Assembly (NCBI RefSeq): GCF_006346395.1
Contig: NZ_VDMS01000001.1
Coordinates: 2,418,001 to 2,482,000 of the forward strand
Reading direction: 5' to 3'
Length of the DNA stretch: 64,000 nt
DNA from: Nocardioides plantarum
GTDB lineage: Bacteria; Actinomycetota; Actinomycetes; Propionibacteriales; Nocardioidaceae
Shown here: piece after piece, positions 28,495 through 36,618 of the stretch
Numbering within the stretch: position 1 is the stretch's first letter
Layout of the letters: every line of letters starts with the position of its first letter
Made by a program: the position numbers and the translations under genes
The notes under the pieces: model-generated
What the model saw: only the letters and a program-made list of their open reading frames with translations
Told to the model about the DNA's origin: nothing
Database searches by the model: none

Positions 28495-29436
28495 ATGGGG
28501 CACGGACATGGGCACGGTCACGGGGAGTCGGGCCACGGCGCGTCCCGGGCCGCCGACCGGCGCCGGCTGCGCTGGGTGCTGGGCGTCACCGCCTCGGTGA
28601 TGGTGGTCGAGGTCGTCGGCGCCGTGGTCACGGGCTCGCTGGCGCTGCTGGCCGACGCCGGTCACATGGCGACCGACGCGGGGGCGGTCGTGCTCGCCCT
28701 CGGGGCGTCGTACGTCGCCTCGCTGAAGGCCGGCCGCCGCTCCACCTTCGGCTACCACCGGGCCGAGGTGCTGGCCGCGCTGGTCAACGCCCTGGTGCTG
28801 CTCGCGGTCTGCGGCTACCTGGCCTGGGCGGGACTGTCGCGACTCGGCGACCCCGCGCGGATCGACGTCGATGCCGGACCGATGATCGCGTTCGCGGCCT
28901 TCGGCCTGGTCGCCAACGGCGTGTCGATGGCGATCCTCAACCGCAGCGACAAGGGCTCCCTCAACCTGCGCGGGGCGGCCAACGAGGTGTTCGCCGACCT
29001 GCTCGGCTCGGTGCTCGCGATCGCCGCTGGCGTGGTCATCCTGGTCACCGGGTGGGACCGCGCCGACCCGCTCGCCTCCCTCGTGATCGCCGTGATGATC
29101 CTGCCGCGGGCGGTGCTGCTGCTGCGTGACGCCGGCGTCGTGCTGCTCGAGATCGCCCCGCAGGGCCTCGAGCTCGACGACGTCGAGCACCACCTGCGCC
29201 ACGTCGACGGCGTGGTCGACGTCCACGACCTGCACGCCTGGACGATCACCAGCGGCATGCCCAGCCTCTCGGCCCATGTCACCGTGACCGACGAGGCGCT
29301 CGCCGCCCGCGGGGTCGGCGCCATCCTCGACCAACTGTGCTCCTGCGTCGCCGAGCACTTCGACGTGCGTCACGCGACGTTCCAGGTCGAGCCGGAGTCG
29401 CACGAGGCCCACGAGGATCTCGGCGAGCTGCACTAG
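28495..29436 (+). CDS. Cation diffusion facilitator (CzcD/ZitB type)
   Basis: This 313-residue transporter has a His-rich N-terminus (HGHGHGHGESGHG), six membrane segments and a C-terminal ferredoxin-like domain (DVHDLHAWTITSGMPSLSAH). It exports divalent metal, most likely zinc, in exchange for protons. Site-A ligands are HMATD in helix 2 and EVFAD in helix 5; the latter has Glu where ZitB/CzcD have His, a variant I believe recurs in actinobacteria. ATG at 28495 is chosen because the His tract starts there. Confidence 0.88.
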   Translation: MGHGHGHGHGESGHGASRAADRRRLRWVLGVTASVMVVEVVGAVVTGSLALLADAGHMATDAGAVVLALGASYVASLKAGRRSTFGYHRAEVLAALVNALVLLAVCGYLAWAGLSRLGDPARIDVDAGPMIAFAAFGLVANGVSMAILNRSDKGSLNLRGAANEVFADLLGSVLAIAAGVVILVTGWDRADPLASLVIAVMILPRAVLLLRDAGVVLLEIAPQGLELDDVEHHLRHVDGVVDVHDLHAWTITSGMPSLSAHVTVTDEALAARGVGAILDQLCSCVAEHFDVRHATFQVEPESHEAHEDLGELH

Positions 29437-29442
29437 CTGGTC

Positions 29443-29783
29443 TGGTCGACTCCGGCCGGCCCGGGGCTCGCTGGCCGCGGTCGTCTGGTCTTGCTGCCGC
29501 TGGTGTGGGTGGCGGCCGCCGAGCCCCGGGGCCGGCCTCCGTCTCCGTGCGCTCTGTGGTCGGTCTGGGTGGGGCTGGGGGCGCCGTTGTGCTTGTGGGG
29601 TGGTCGACTCCGGCCGGCCCGGGGCTCGCTGGCCGCGGTCGTCTGGTCTTGCTGCCGCTGGTGTGGGTGGCGGCCGCCGAGCCCCGGGGCCGGCCTCCGT
29701 CTCCGTGCGCTCTGTGGTCGGCCTGGGCGGGGCTGGGGGCGCCGTTGTGCTTGTGGGGTGGTCGACTCCGGCCGGCCCGGGGT
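29443..29783. repeat. 158-bp tandem duplication with internal inverted arms
   Basis: Two full 158-bp copies (29443-29600 and 29601-29758) and the first ~25 bp of a third run head to tail, differing at few bases. Each copy holds a 17-bp near-perfect inverted repeat (GGCCGGCCCGGGGCTCG and its complement, one extra G) around a ~48-nt loop. The region has G/T-rich, pyrimidine-biased blocks. No convincing gene lies in the 502-bp gap between the CDF gene and the gene at 29939. Confidence 0.9.
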
Positions 29784-29938
29784 TGCGGGTGCGCCGACAT
29801 GCCCACCGGAGCAGCGCGGTCACGGCCCGGTGCGGGGACGCCGTGAGCCCACGGCGACAGCCGATGCGGTTTGCCCTGCCCACGGCCGGGTAGTTCGAGA
29901 TGACGCCATCCGTTCGGCCAGCCACTGAGGGACTACTA

Positions 29939-31285
29939 ATGGACACCGACGCGCTCAAGCAAGCAGCTATCGACGCCTACATGCGCAGCGACGGGTGGAA
30001 CGTCTATCCCGACAGGGATGAGATCAGGTACGGGCAGTCGAACCTCTTCGGTGTCAACGGGAACGTGAACAAGTCCGGGAAGGGCGCGGCGTACTATCCC
30101 GACTCCACCGAAGACCTGGACTTCACCGCACAGTTCGCGGAGGTGCGCGCCCGCGTGGACACCGCGTTGACGGACTGGCAAGAGTCGAGGCTGCCCGAGC
30201 CGGGTGCCCTCAACGACGGGGCCGTGAAGGCGCGGGAGCCGATCACCGCGCTCAACGTCGGCGACGCCACGTCGTTCGGCGGCACCCTCGGCGGCTACCT
30301 CAAGACGGTGTCGGACAACGCTCCGCTGTTCCGCGGGGCTGCTCTCAACGCGTTCAACAACAGCTTCGTCAACCAGCTTCCGGCGGTGATCGCCAACCAC
30401 GGCTGCCTTGCCACGGTCGTCGCGGAGGCCTGGTCGGCCGAGGAGGAGATCTGGACCAGGGCCCGCTCGGATCGCGACACCCACATCGAGAAGACCACCG
30501 CGGCACTGAGCGCGTACGCCGAGACCGAGGCACCCTCCGACATCACGTTCGTGCTGGCCCTGAGCGGAGCGGTCATCGCCGGTGCCAGCGCCGTCGCCAC
30601 TGGGGGAGCCACGCTCCCGTTCGCCCTCGCCACCGCGGGGATCACCGCGATCTCAGCCACCAACGACCATGTCGGAGAGCTGAGGCTCGAGCGCAACGGC
30701 GCCAACTACCAGGAGCTGATGACCGCGTTCGAGGAAGGCCTCGCCGACATCGACGACGGCATCAGCCAGCAGGAGGGCTTGATCAAGGAGGCCCTCCACA
30801 ATGCCTGGACCGTCTTCGAGGGCCACCGGTCACTGTTCGACCTGACGCCTCGGGTGAGCGACGACGGTGACGGTGACTGGGGCGACGAGACCAGCGTCTT
30901 CGATGTCGCGGACGCCTCTGCCTACGAGATCGTGCTGCCCGGACAAGACGTGGTCGACTCGCTCTGCAGCGGACTGAACAACCTGGCCCACGGGGTCGAG
31001 CAGGCTGAGCCGAAGGTCGTCACCGGCGCGGACGACGGCAACCTGCTGGCGCCGTCCGCGCGCGAGGTCGGCCTGCGCTACAACGGTGCGTCGTTCTGGA
31101 TGTGGAACGTCGGCGACAACAACGCATCGTCGCTTCGCAACCTGACGTGGGACATCAAGCAGGGCACCGCCATGCTCCAGGCCATCATCCAGGACTTCCG
31201 GGATCGTGACGCCGACAGCCAGGCCGCCCTCGACAACCTCCGCAACCAGGTCGGCGCCGGGAGCGGCGAGAACCCCTGGGCCTGA
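29939..31285 (+). CDS. Large helical protein, WXG100/LXG-like, unknown function
   Basis: This 448-residue protein is not confidently assigned. It is acidic and mostly helical, with several W-x-G/W-containing helices at the N-terminus (RSDGWNVYP, LTDWQES), a central hydrophobic Ala/Gly/Thr stretch (about 208-245) and a C-terminus ending GSGENPWA. No signal peptide. This plan recalls substrates of type VII secretion or the N-terminal part of polymorphic toxins. Codon use is clearly less G+C-biased than its neighbours. GAGGG precedes the ATG at 29939. The next two genes on the same strand look like associated accessory or immunity proteins. Confidence 0.6.
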   Translation: MDTDALKQAAIDAYMRSDGWNVYPDRDEIRYGQSNLFGVNGNVNKSGKGAAYYPDSTEDLDFTAQFAEVRARVDTALTDWQESRLPEPGALNDGAVKAREPITALNVGDATSFGGTLGGYLKTVSDNAPLFRGAALNAFNNSFVNQLPAVIANHGCLATVVAEAWSAEEEIWTRARSDRDTHIEKTTAALSAYAETEAPSDITFVLALSGAVIAGASAVATGGATLPFALATAGITAISATNDHVGELRLERNGANYQELMTAFEEGLADIDDGISQQEGLIKEALHNAWTVFEGHRSLFDLTPRVSDDGDGDWGDETSVFDVADASAYEIVLPGQDVVDSLCSGLNNLAHGVEQAEPKVVTGADDGNLLAPSAREVGLRYNGASFWMWNVGDNNASSLRNLTWDIKQGTAMLQAIIQDFRDRDADSQAALDNLRNQVGAGSGENPWA

Positions 31286-31326
31286 GCGAGGGGTCGGTCG
31301 GGACCACGCGGCGCGAGGGTGAGCTC

Positions 31327-31869
31327 GTGAACGCCGAGCTCCGTGCACTCGTGCGGGCCGACCAGGCCGACCGCGTGCCTCACCCTGTGGCCGGCACGCC
31401 TGAGTACCTCGCGCTGCGTGAGCGCGACGCTTCCCGTCGACGACGCCTCGGCGAGCTCCTGGACGCTGGCCGCGTCGTGGCCCCCGCCGACCTGTACGAC
31501 GCCGCATGGCTGCTCAACCACGGCGACGAGGTCGGCGAGCTCGGGCTAGCCCACGAGCTGGCTGCTCGGGCCGCCGCAGCCGGGCACGGACCCGCCCGCT
31601 GGCTCGCTGCGGCCACCCTGGACCGCTGGCTGATGTACCAGGGCAGGCCCCAGCGGTTCGGCACCCAGTTCGTGCCCGACGGTCAGCGGCACCGGCTCTG
31701 GGACGTCGACCCTGCCACGACCGATGCCGATCGTGCCGCCCACGACGTACCGTCGTTGGCCGAGCAGGAGGAACGCGCCGCCCAGCTCACCCGCGAGCAG
31801 CCGATGCCGCCGATGGCGGACGCACCCTGGTGGCTGCAGGAGGCCATGGCCCGCTGGAGTGCGCCCTAG
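31327..31869 (+). CDS. DUF6624-like protein
   Basis: This 180-residue soluble protein shows the pattern RFGTQF...HRLWDVDPATTDADRAAHDVPSL, which matches my memory of DUF6624 proteins, and a helical N-terminal half with a repeated LLN/LAHELAARAAA surface. Function unknown. It begins at a GTG 41 bp after the WXG-like gene, on the same strand, so it is probably cotranscribed and may be an immunity or chaperone protein; that is inference. Confidence 0.55.
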   Translation: MNAELRALVRADQADRVPHPVAGTPEYLALRERDASRRRRLGELLDAGRVVAPADLYDAAWLLNHGDEVGELGLAHELAARAAAAGHGPARWLAAATLDRWLMYQGRPQRFGTQFVPDGQRHRLWDVDPATTDADRAAHDVPSLAEQEERAAQLTREQPMPPMADAPWWLQEAMARWSAP

Positions 31870-32134
31870 CCTCTCGACGGCGTCACTGCCGGCACCGAAC
31901 TGGTGCCAGCTCGACCGAGGGTCGCCTGCTCCACCCTGACGTCGACCTCGAGGAGGGGAAGATCGCTACGCCGCGAAGCTCGGCGGGTCGAACCAGTTGC
32001 GGGCCGCGCGGGAGTCGGTGAATTCGGGTAAACCGAACAGGGTGACTCGGACAGAAAGGCGAAGGCGCAACGCACCGGGAAAGACATGCAGTAACTTCCG
32101 AGGTCTGAATCGTCCTCTACATATCGGAGCCGAG
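31870..32134. other. Gap with A+T-richer sequence and possible gene remnant
   Basis: No complete gene is seen. From a TGA near 31937 the frame of the next gene is open and would read GEDRYAAKLGGSNQLRAARE and onward without an obvious start. This could be the tail of a decayed toxin gene or just leader sequence. G+C falls visibly after about 32010. Confidence 0.4.
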
Positions 32135-32518
32135 ATGGCAAAGATTGGGAAGATTGCTTCCAGATTCCCCTCTGGTGTTCTGGTCATCAGTGACTCCAAG
32201 TCCCATGAGGAGATACCGGATTGGCAGTCGCCGGACCAACTGGTCACGGTCGCAGTCTCCGGGATGATGATGCGCGTGCAGCACGAGCAGGACGGCAAGG
32301 CGCGAGTCAGGATCTGGAATTCCGAAGAGGATGTTCCGAAAGACGTCGTCTTCTCAGGGGAGATCGAGGTCGCGTCGGGCACTTTGTGCTTGTTCAATGC
32401 TTACAACGACGCCTTGACGAGTTGTGAGCTCAAGCCCGGAAGGCACGCGGTTCGTATTGCAGTAGATCGGCAACTTGCGCCGTCCAAGGTGGATGTGTTC
32501 ATCATCTCCTCAGCGTAG
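32135..32518 (+). CDS. Small beta-rich, immunity-like protein
   Basis: This 127-residue protein starts at ATG 32135 after a GGAG-like leader. Composition and alternating hydrophobics suggest a beta-sandwich. The segment GEIEVASGTLCLFNA...CELKPGRHAVRI weakly recalls ComJ-type nuclease inhibitors. Base composition is markedly lower in G+C (roughly 53-58 % in sampled lines) than neighbouring genes, a sign of recent acquisition. With the two preceding genes it makes a toxin/immunity-like accessory patch, but no toxin catalytic domain is visible. Confidence 0.5.
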   Translation: MAKIGKIASRFPSGVLVISDSKSHEEIPDWQSPDQLVTVAVSGMMMRVQHEQDGKARVRIWNSEEDVPKDVVFSGEIEVASGTLCLFNAYNDALTSCELKPGRHAVRIAVDRQLAPSKVDVFIISSA

Positions 32519-32648
32519 GAGACCTACCGATGATCGGGTTTCCCACTTCTGCTCAGCTGCGCGGCGGCCCGACATCACACCTGACCCCGCGTTTCACTCT
32601 GGACACACGGGGGAACATGGCGGGACCCGACCCAGAGGAGAACACCTG

Positions 32649-33416
32649 ATGCACCTGCGTTCCTGCCGTCCGTCCCTCACCCTCGGCTCGCTCGCCGTCC
32701 TGGCGGCGGTGAGCCTGAGCGCCTGTGGCGACGACTCCGACGGGTCCGACGCCGGGGCCGAGGAGTCGAGCGAGCCGACCAGCGCGGCGGCCGAGCCCGA
32801 GACCACGCAGGCACCCGAGACCTCGGAACCGACGGAGGAGCCGAGCGAGGAGCCGTCCGAGGAGCCCGCGGCGCCGGGCTCGGGCACCAACCCCGCGTGG
32901 GCGCTGCCGCCGGTGATCAAGGGCGACCTGGTCACGACGATCAACGCCGGCGACGTGAAGGTCGACGTCTACCAGGTCGGCACCGCGAAGGCCGAGGACA
33001 CCGGCAACTTCACCGACCCCGACACCAACAAGCCGCTGATCGAGGTCGGCGACACGCTCGTCTTCCTCAACTACGTGATCACCAACAACGGTGACCCGAT
33101 CGACCTCGGCTCGAGCCTGGTCAACGTCACCGCGCGCTACGACGACTGGCCCTACATGCAGGGCATGGACGGGCTGACCGGCGACGACCTCTACGAGGCG
33201 CAGGGCATCCACGACAGCGACCTGGCGCCCGACGGGTTCAACGAGGCCGGCATCTACACGCTCGGCACCGGCGAGAGCTTCTCCTACGGCGACAACTTCG
33301 AGTACCAGAAGAGCTCGCCGATCGACTTCAAGGTCGAGTACGTCCCGGTCGACGACGAGGGCGAGCTCCTCTTCGACGAGCGGGTCGACAAGGAGGGGTC
33401 CGGCAAGATCGCCTGA
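32649..33416 (+). CDS. Secreted lipoprotein with acidic Pro/Glu linker
   Basis: This 255-residue lipoprotein has a signal peptide ending LSACGDD, then a ~55-residue acidic linker with repeated EPSEEPSEEP/ETSEPTEEP, then a beta-rich domain (TLVFLNYVITNNGD) resembling DUF4352/immunoglobulin-like lipoprotein domains. GAGGAG precedes the ATG at 32649. Surface-anchored; function unknown. G+C content returns to the chromosomal norm here. Confidence 0.7.
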   Translation: MHLRSCRPSLTLGSLAVLAAVSLSACGDDSDGSDAGAEESSEPTSAAAEPETTQAPETSEPTEEPSEEPSEEPAAPGSGTNPAWALPPVIKGDLVTTINAGDVKVDVYQVGTAKAEDTGNFTDPDTNKPLIEVGDTLVFLNYVITNNGDPIDLGSSLVNVTARYDDWPYMQGMDGLTGDDLYEAQGIHDSDLAPDGFNEAGIYTLGTGESFSYGDNFEYQKSSPIDFKVEYVPVDDEGELLFDERVDKEGSGKIA

Positions 33417-33425
33417 CCACCCGGC

Positions 33426-33449
33426 GCCGCCGGCCGTCAGGCCGGCGGC
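33426..33449. terminator. Perfect 10-bp-stem bidirectional terminator
   Basis: GCCGCCGGCC pairs exactly with GGCCGGCGGC around GTCA, between the convergent lipoprotein and PRC-barrel genes. Confidence 0.65.
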
Positions 33450-33458
33450 GGGTCGGCT

Positions 33459-33890
33459 TCAGTCGGACCCGACGACGACGGCGTACGAGCCCACACCGAG
33501 CAGCCGCTCGCCGACGACGGTGCGCTCGTCGAGGAGCAGCTCGCGCAGCGCACCCGTCTCGGGGTCGAGGTCGAGGTCGGTGACCTTGCCGAGGGCTCGG
33601 CCGCCGTCGTCGAGGACGAGCTTCTTCAGGACCGCCCCGCGCTTGCCGGACAGGGCCTCGAGGGCCTCGTCGGGCTCGACGACCACCGCGGCGTCGGCCA
33701 CCGTCACCGCGTCGCTCCCGACGGCCACCAGGTCGCTCCACCGCACGATGCTGCCGGTGTCGGTCTTCTTGAGCTCCAGGGCGACGACGCAGCGGGTCTC
33801 GGGGTCCAGCACGAATCCGCTGACCTTGCCGACCCGGTCGGCGGTGGCGGTGCTGACGACCTTGCGGCCCTTGAGCTGTGACCACTGCAC
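33459..33890 (-). CDS. PRC-barrel domain protein (second of two)
   Basis: This 143-residue protein holds two PRC-barrel-like halves (KGRKVVSTATADRVGKVSGF and GRALGKVTDLDLDPETGAL). PRC barrels mediate RNA-processing, photosynthetic or envelope protein contacts; the specific role here is unknown. The GTG at 33890 is chosen because it lies one base after the stop of the upstream PRC gene, and the domain begins there. Third gene of a coupled trio. Confidence 0.7.
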   Translation of the reverse strand: MQWSQLKGRKVVSTATADRVGKVSGFVLDPETRCVVALELKKTDTGSIVRWSDLVAVGSDAVTVADAAVVVEPDEALEALSGKRGAVLKKLVLDDGGRALGKVTDLDLDPETGALRELLLDERTVVGERLLGVGSYAVVVGSD

Positions 33891-33891
33891 G

Positions 33892-34533
33892 TCAGATCCC
33901 GCCTTCGGGGGTAGCGGTGTGGGTGCCGGTCGGCGTGCCGCCCAGCTGGGCGCGGAAGGCGGCGACGGCAGCACCGAAGCCGGCCAGGTCGCCGGAGACG
34001 AAGCCCTCGGCGCTGGCCGGCACCATCAGGTGCTCGCCGGACACCGCGAGCGTGTCGGGCAGCGGCACCAGCAGGCGGGTGCCGTTGCTGGCGTTGGAGG
34101 CCTTGGCCGCCAGGTGCTCCGAGGCCTCGATCTCGTAGCCGACGACGTCGCACGCGCTGGCGCCGTCGTCGTACTGGACGACCACGTCGACGACCCGGCC
34201 CAGGTCGGTGCCGCCGTCGGTGAGCACCTGGTCGCCGAGCACGTTGCCGCCCGCCGAGCCGGCCGACTCGGCCGCCCGGCGTACGTCGTCGACCGGGCCC
34301 AGGGCCGACTCGTCACGGACGATCACCGCGTCGGGGCCCAGCCCGAGGACGTTGGTCCAGGTCAGCCCGGTCTTGAGCGGTCCGGCGAACAGGCCGCGGC
34401 CGGCGAGGGTGAAGCCGGCCACCGCGCCGCCGTCGCCGGAGAACTCGATGTCCTTGACCTGGGCGACGTCGTCACCGGCCAGGGTCACGATCGGCAGCCC
34501 GGTGATCTCGGAGGTGCGCATCAGCCGGGTCAC
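33892..34533 (-). CDS. PRC-barrel domain protein (first of two)
   Basis: This 213-residue protein has an N-terminal PRC-like half (RTSEITGLPIVTLAGDDVAQ) and a second (VLGDQVLTDGGTDLGRVVD), so it is a two-domain relative of the next gene. The GTG at 34533 is preferred to the ATG at 34521 because it overlaps the stop of the small membrane-protein gene as GTGA and has a purine-rich GGCAGG ahead. No membrane segment is visible. Function unknown. Confidence 0.75.
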   Translation of the reverse strand: MTRLMRTSEITGLPIVTLAGDDVAQVKDIEFSGDGGAVAGFTLAGRGLFAGPLKTGLTWTNVLGLGPDAVIVRDESALGPVDDVRRAAESAGSAGGNVLGDQVLTDGGTDLGRVVDVVVQYDDGASACDVVGYEIEASEHLAAKASNASNGTRLLVPLPDTLAVSGEHLMVPASAEGFVSGDLAGFGAAVAAFRAQLGGTPTGTHTATPEGGI

Positions 34534-34670
34534 GACGAGCGCCTGCCGCGACTCGCCGAGCCGCCGACGATCACGCCACCGCGTCGGCGGCGGGCCTGCA
34601 GGGCGACGACGCCCCCGACCACCACCGCCACGATCACCAGCACCAGCACCAACCACATCCACCAGTCCAT
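34530..34670 (-). CDS. 46-residue single-pass membrane protein
   Basis: This short frame encodes MDWWMW followed by one strong Val/Leu-rich membrane helix (about 7-24) and a basic tail ending GRRSS. Its stop overlaps the GTG start of the downstream PRC-barrel gene (GTGA), and the Trp-rich start plus QARRRR positive-inside tail are what a real membrane peptide looks like. It probably anchors or partners the PRC proteins at the membrane; that is inference. Confidence 0.65.
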   Translation of the reverse strand: MDWWMWLVLVLVIVAVVVGGVVALQARRRRGGVIVGGSASRGRRSS

Positions 34671-34781
34671 GGCGGTCTCCCGTCTCGTCGGCCCGGGTCG
34701 GGCCCGCCCAGGGTATGCCGCGCGCGCCGCGCGTCGGTGCGCCCGCGGGGGTGACCTCCGACCGGCTCGGCGCCGGCCGGC

Positions 34782-35258
34782 TCAGGACCGTGCGGCGTCG
34801 GCCTCGGCGGCGGCCTTGAGCTTGACCAGCGTCGCCTCGACGGCCTGCTGGGTGGCGGTGCCGAACAGCGCGCTCAGGGCGAGGCGGCCGGGTGCCGGGT
34901 AGTGCGACAGGTCCCAGGTCTCGGTGACCTCGGTGCCGCCGTCGGCGGTCGGGGCGAGCTCGTAGCGCCAGCGGTGCAGGCCGACGTGGCGCCACGCGAT
35001 GAGCCGATCGGCGTCGTACTCGACGACGGTGTTCTTCGTCTGGTAGCTGGCGCCCTTCTTCATGCCCATCGCGAACCGCGAGCCGAGCACGAGCCGCTCG
35101 GGGCCGTCGACGGCGTCGCGGACGTTGCCCGAGCCGTCGATCCGGGCGTGCTGGCGCGGGTCGGCGAGGATCGCGAAGACCACGGCGGCCGGGGCGGCGA
35201 TCGTCGTGGTCGCAGAGCGGTTCTTGGACGTCCTGCTGCCGGACGGTGCGGTGGCCAT
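34782..35258 (-). CDS. SRPBCC-family ligand-binding protein
   Basis: This 158-residue protein has the START/Bet-v1-like pattern: TTIAAPAAVVFAILADPRQ at the N-terminus, a central beta region (SYQTKNTVVEYDADRLIAW) and a C-terminal helix with repeated Ala/Lys. It probably binds a hydrophobic small molecule or takes part in polyketide-like metabolism; not specific. ATG at 35258 is chosen; a GTG at 35285 would add nine residues. Divergent from the E1alpha gene. Confidence 0.75.
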   Translation of the reverse strand: MATAPSGSRTSKNRSATTTIAAPAAVVFAILADPRQHARIDGSGNVRDAVDGPERLVLGSRFAMGMKKGASYQTKNTVVEYDADRLIAWRHVGLHRWRYELAPTADGGTEVTETWDLSHYPAPGRLALSALFGTATQQAVEATLVKLKAAAEADAARS

Positions 35259-35344
35259 GCGGTCAGGGTAGGGCTGGTTCGTCACGACAAGGTGGACGGC
35301 GGTAAGTTGGCCGACATCCCGATGTGTCCCGGGTCACAGCCGCG

Positions 35345-35410
35345 CCACCCTTGCGGAGACCCGTGGCACTCAGACCTCAGCGATGGGGCCGAGCCACCCG
35401 GTGCGGAGAC
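35345..35410. promoter_or_regulatory. Direct repeat ahead of the E1alpha gene
   Basis: CCACCC followed by two or three bases and GCGGAGACCC occurs at 35345-35362 and 35394-35412, 49-50 bp apart, in the leader of the 2-oxoacid dehydrogenase operon. It may be a regulator site or a small duplication; no regulator gene is adjacent. Confidence 0.35.
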
Positions 35411-35442
35411 CCCGCAGCCCGGGCGACGACAAGGAGCCGACG

Positions 35443-36618
35443 ATGAACGCACCGCCCCCTGCCGGACCCACGGACGGTGCCTTCGGCCCCGACCTGGTCG
35501 ACGTGTTCGGACCGAGCCAGAGCCATGGCGGTCCCGACCTCGTCCAGCTGCTCACGCCCGAGGGTGAGCGGGTGCACCACCCCGAGTTCGACCTCGACTT
35601 CTCCGCCGAGCAGCTGCGCGGCTTCTACCGCGACATGGTGCTGACCCGGCGCATCGACACCGAGGCCACCGCCCTCCAGCGTCACGGCGAGCTCGGCATC
35701 TGGGCCCAGCTCCTCGGTCAGGAGGCCGCCCAGATCGGCTGTGGACGCGCGCTGCGCAAGCAGGACTTCGTCTTCCCGACCTACCGCGAGCACGGCGTCG
35801 CCTACTGCCGCGGCGTCGACCCGCTCAAGCAGCTCGGGCTGTTCCGCGGCGTCGACCACGGCGACTGGGACCCCCACGAGTTCAACTTCGCGCTCTACAC
35901 GATCGTGATCGGCGCGCAGTGCCTGCACGCGACCGGCTACGCGATGGGCGTGCAGCGCGACGGCGACGTCGGCACCGGCGACCCCGACCGCGACACCGCG
36001 GTCGTCGCCCACTTCGGCGACGGTGCGAGCAGCCAGGGCGACGTCAACGAGGCGTTCATCTTCGCCGCGTCCTACAACGCGCCGGTCGTGTTCTTCTGCC
36101 AGAACAACCAGTGGGCGATCTCCGAGCCCATCGAGCGCCAGTCCCGGATCCCGCTCTACCAGCGCGCCCTGGGCTTCGGCTTCCCCGGCATCCGCGTCGA
36201 CGGCAACGACGTCCTGGCGACGTACGCCGTCACGCAGGCCGCGCTGCAGCGGGCGCGCGACGGCCAGGGCCCGACGTTCGTGGAGGCCTACACCTACCGG
36301 ATGGGCGCCCACACGACGACCGACGACCCCACGCGCTACCGCCTCTCCGACGACGTCGAGAGCTGGAAGCTGCGCGACCCGATCGCCCGGGTCGAGGTCT
36401 ACCTGCGCCGCAACGGCCTGGTCGACGACGCGTTCCTGGCCGACATCGCCGCCGAGGCCGCCGACCTCGGTCACACCCTGCGCGAGGGCTGCAAGGCCCT
36501 GCCCGACCCGGTGCCCGGCGCGATGTTCGAGCACGTCTACGCCGAGGAGACCGAGGAGCTGCGCGCCCAGCGCGACGGCTTCGCGGCCTACCACGCCTCC
36601 TTTGAGGGGAGCCACTGA
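35443..36618 (+). CDS. 2-oxoacid dehydrogenase E1 alpha subunit (branched-chain type)
   Basis: This 391-residue thiamine-diphosphate subunit decarboxylates 2-oxoacids. Visible landmarks are GQEAAQIGCGRAL, the ThDP motif GDGASSQGDVNEAF...FFCQNNQWAIS and the phosphorylation-loop region MGAHTTTDDPTRYR, which favours the branched-chain/AcoA group over PDH. AAGGAG at 35431-35436 precedes the ATG at 35443. Stop and the E1beta start overlap (TGATG). The first ~50 residues are a variable extension. Confidence 0.88.
   Translation: MNAPPPAGPTDGAFGPDLVDVFGPSQSHGGPDLVQLLTPEGERVHHPEFDLDFSAEQLRGFYRDMVLTRRIDTEATALQRHGELGIWAQLLGQEAAQIGCGRALRKQDFVFPTYREHGVAYCRGVDPLKQLGLFRGVDHGDWDPHEFNFALYTIVIGAQCLHATGYAMGVQRDGDVGTGDPDRDTAVVAHFGDGASSQGDVNEAFIFAASYNAPVVFFCQNNQWAISEPIERQSRIPLYQRALGFGFPGIRVDGNDVLATYAVTQAALQRARDGQGPTFVEAYTYRMGAHTTTDDPTRYRLSDDVESWKLRDPIARVEVYLRRNGLVDDAFLADIAAEAADLGHTLREGCKALPDPVPGAMFEHVYAEETEELRAQRDGFAAYHASFEGSH

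Noticed and set aside
29443..29783. CRISPR-like or satellite array
   Set aside because: Only two and a fraction units, no spacers, and units are far longer than CRISPR repeats.
29337..29846. Open frames through the 158-bp duplication on both strands
   Set aside because: Both give repetitive Pro/Arg/Gly text that repeats only because the DNA repeats; no ribosome site or known domain.
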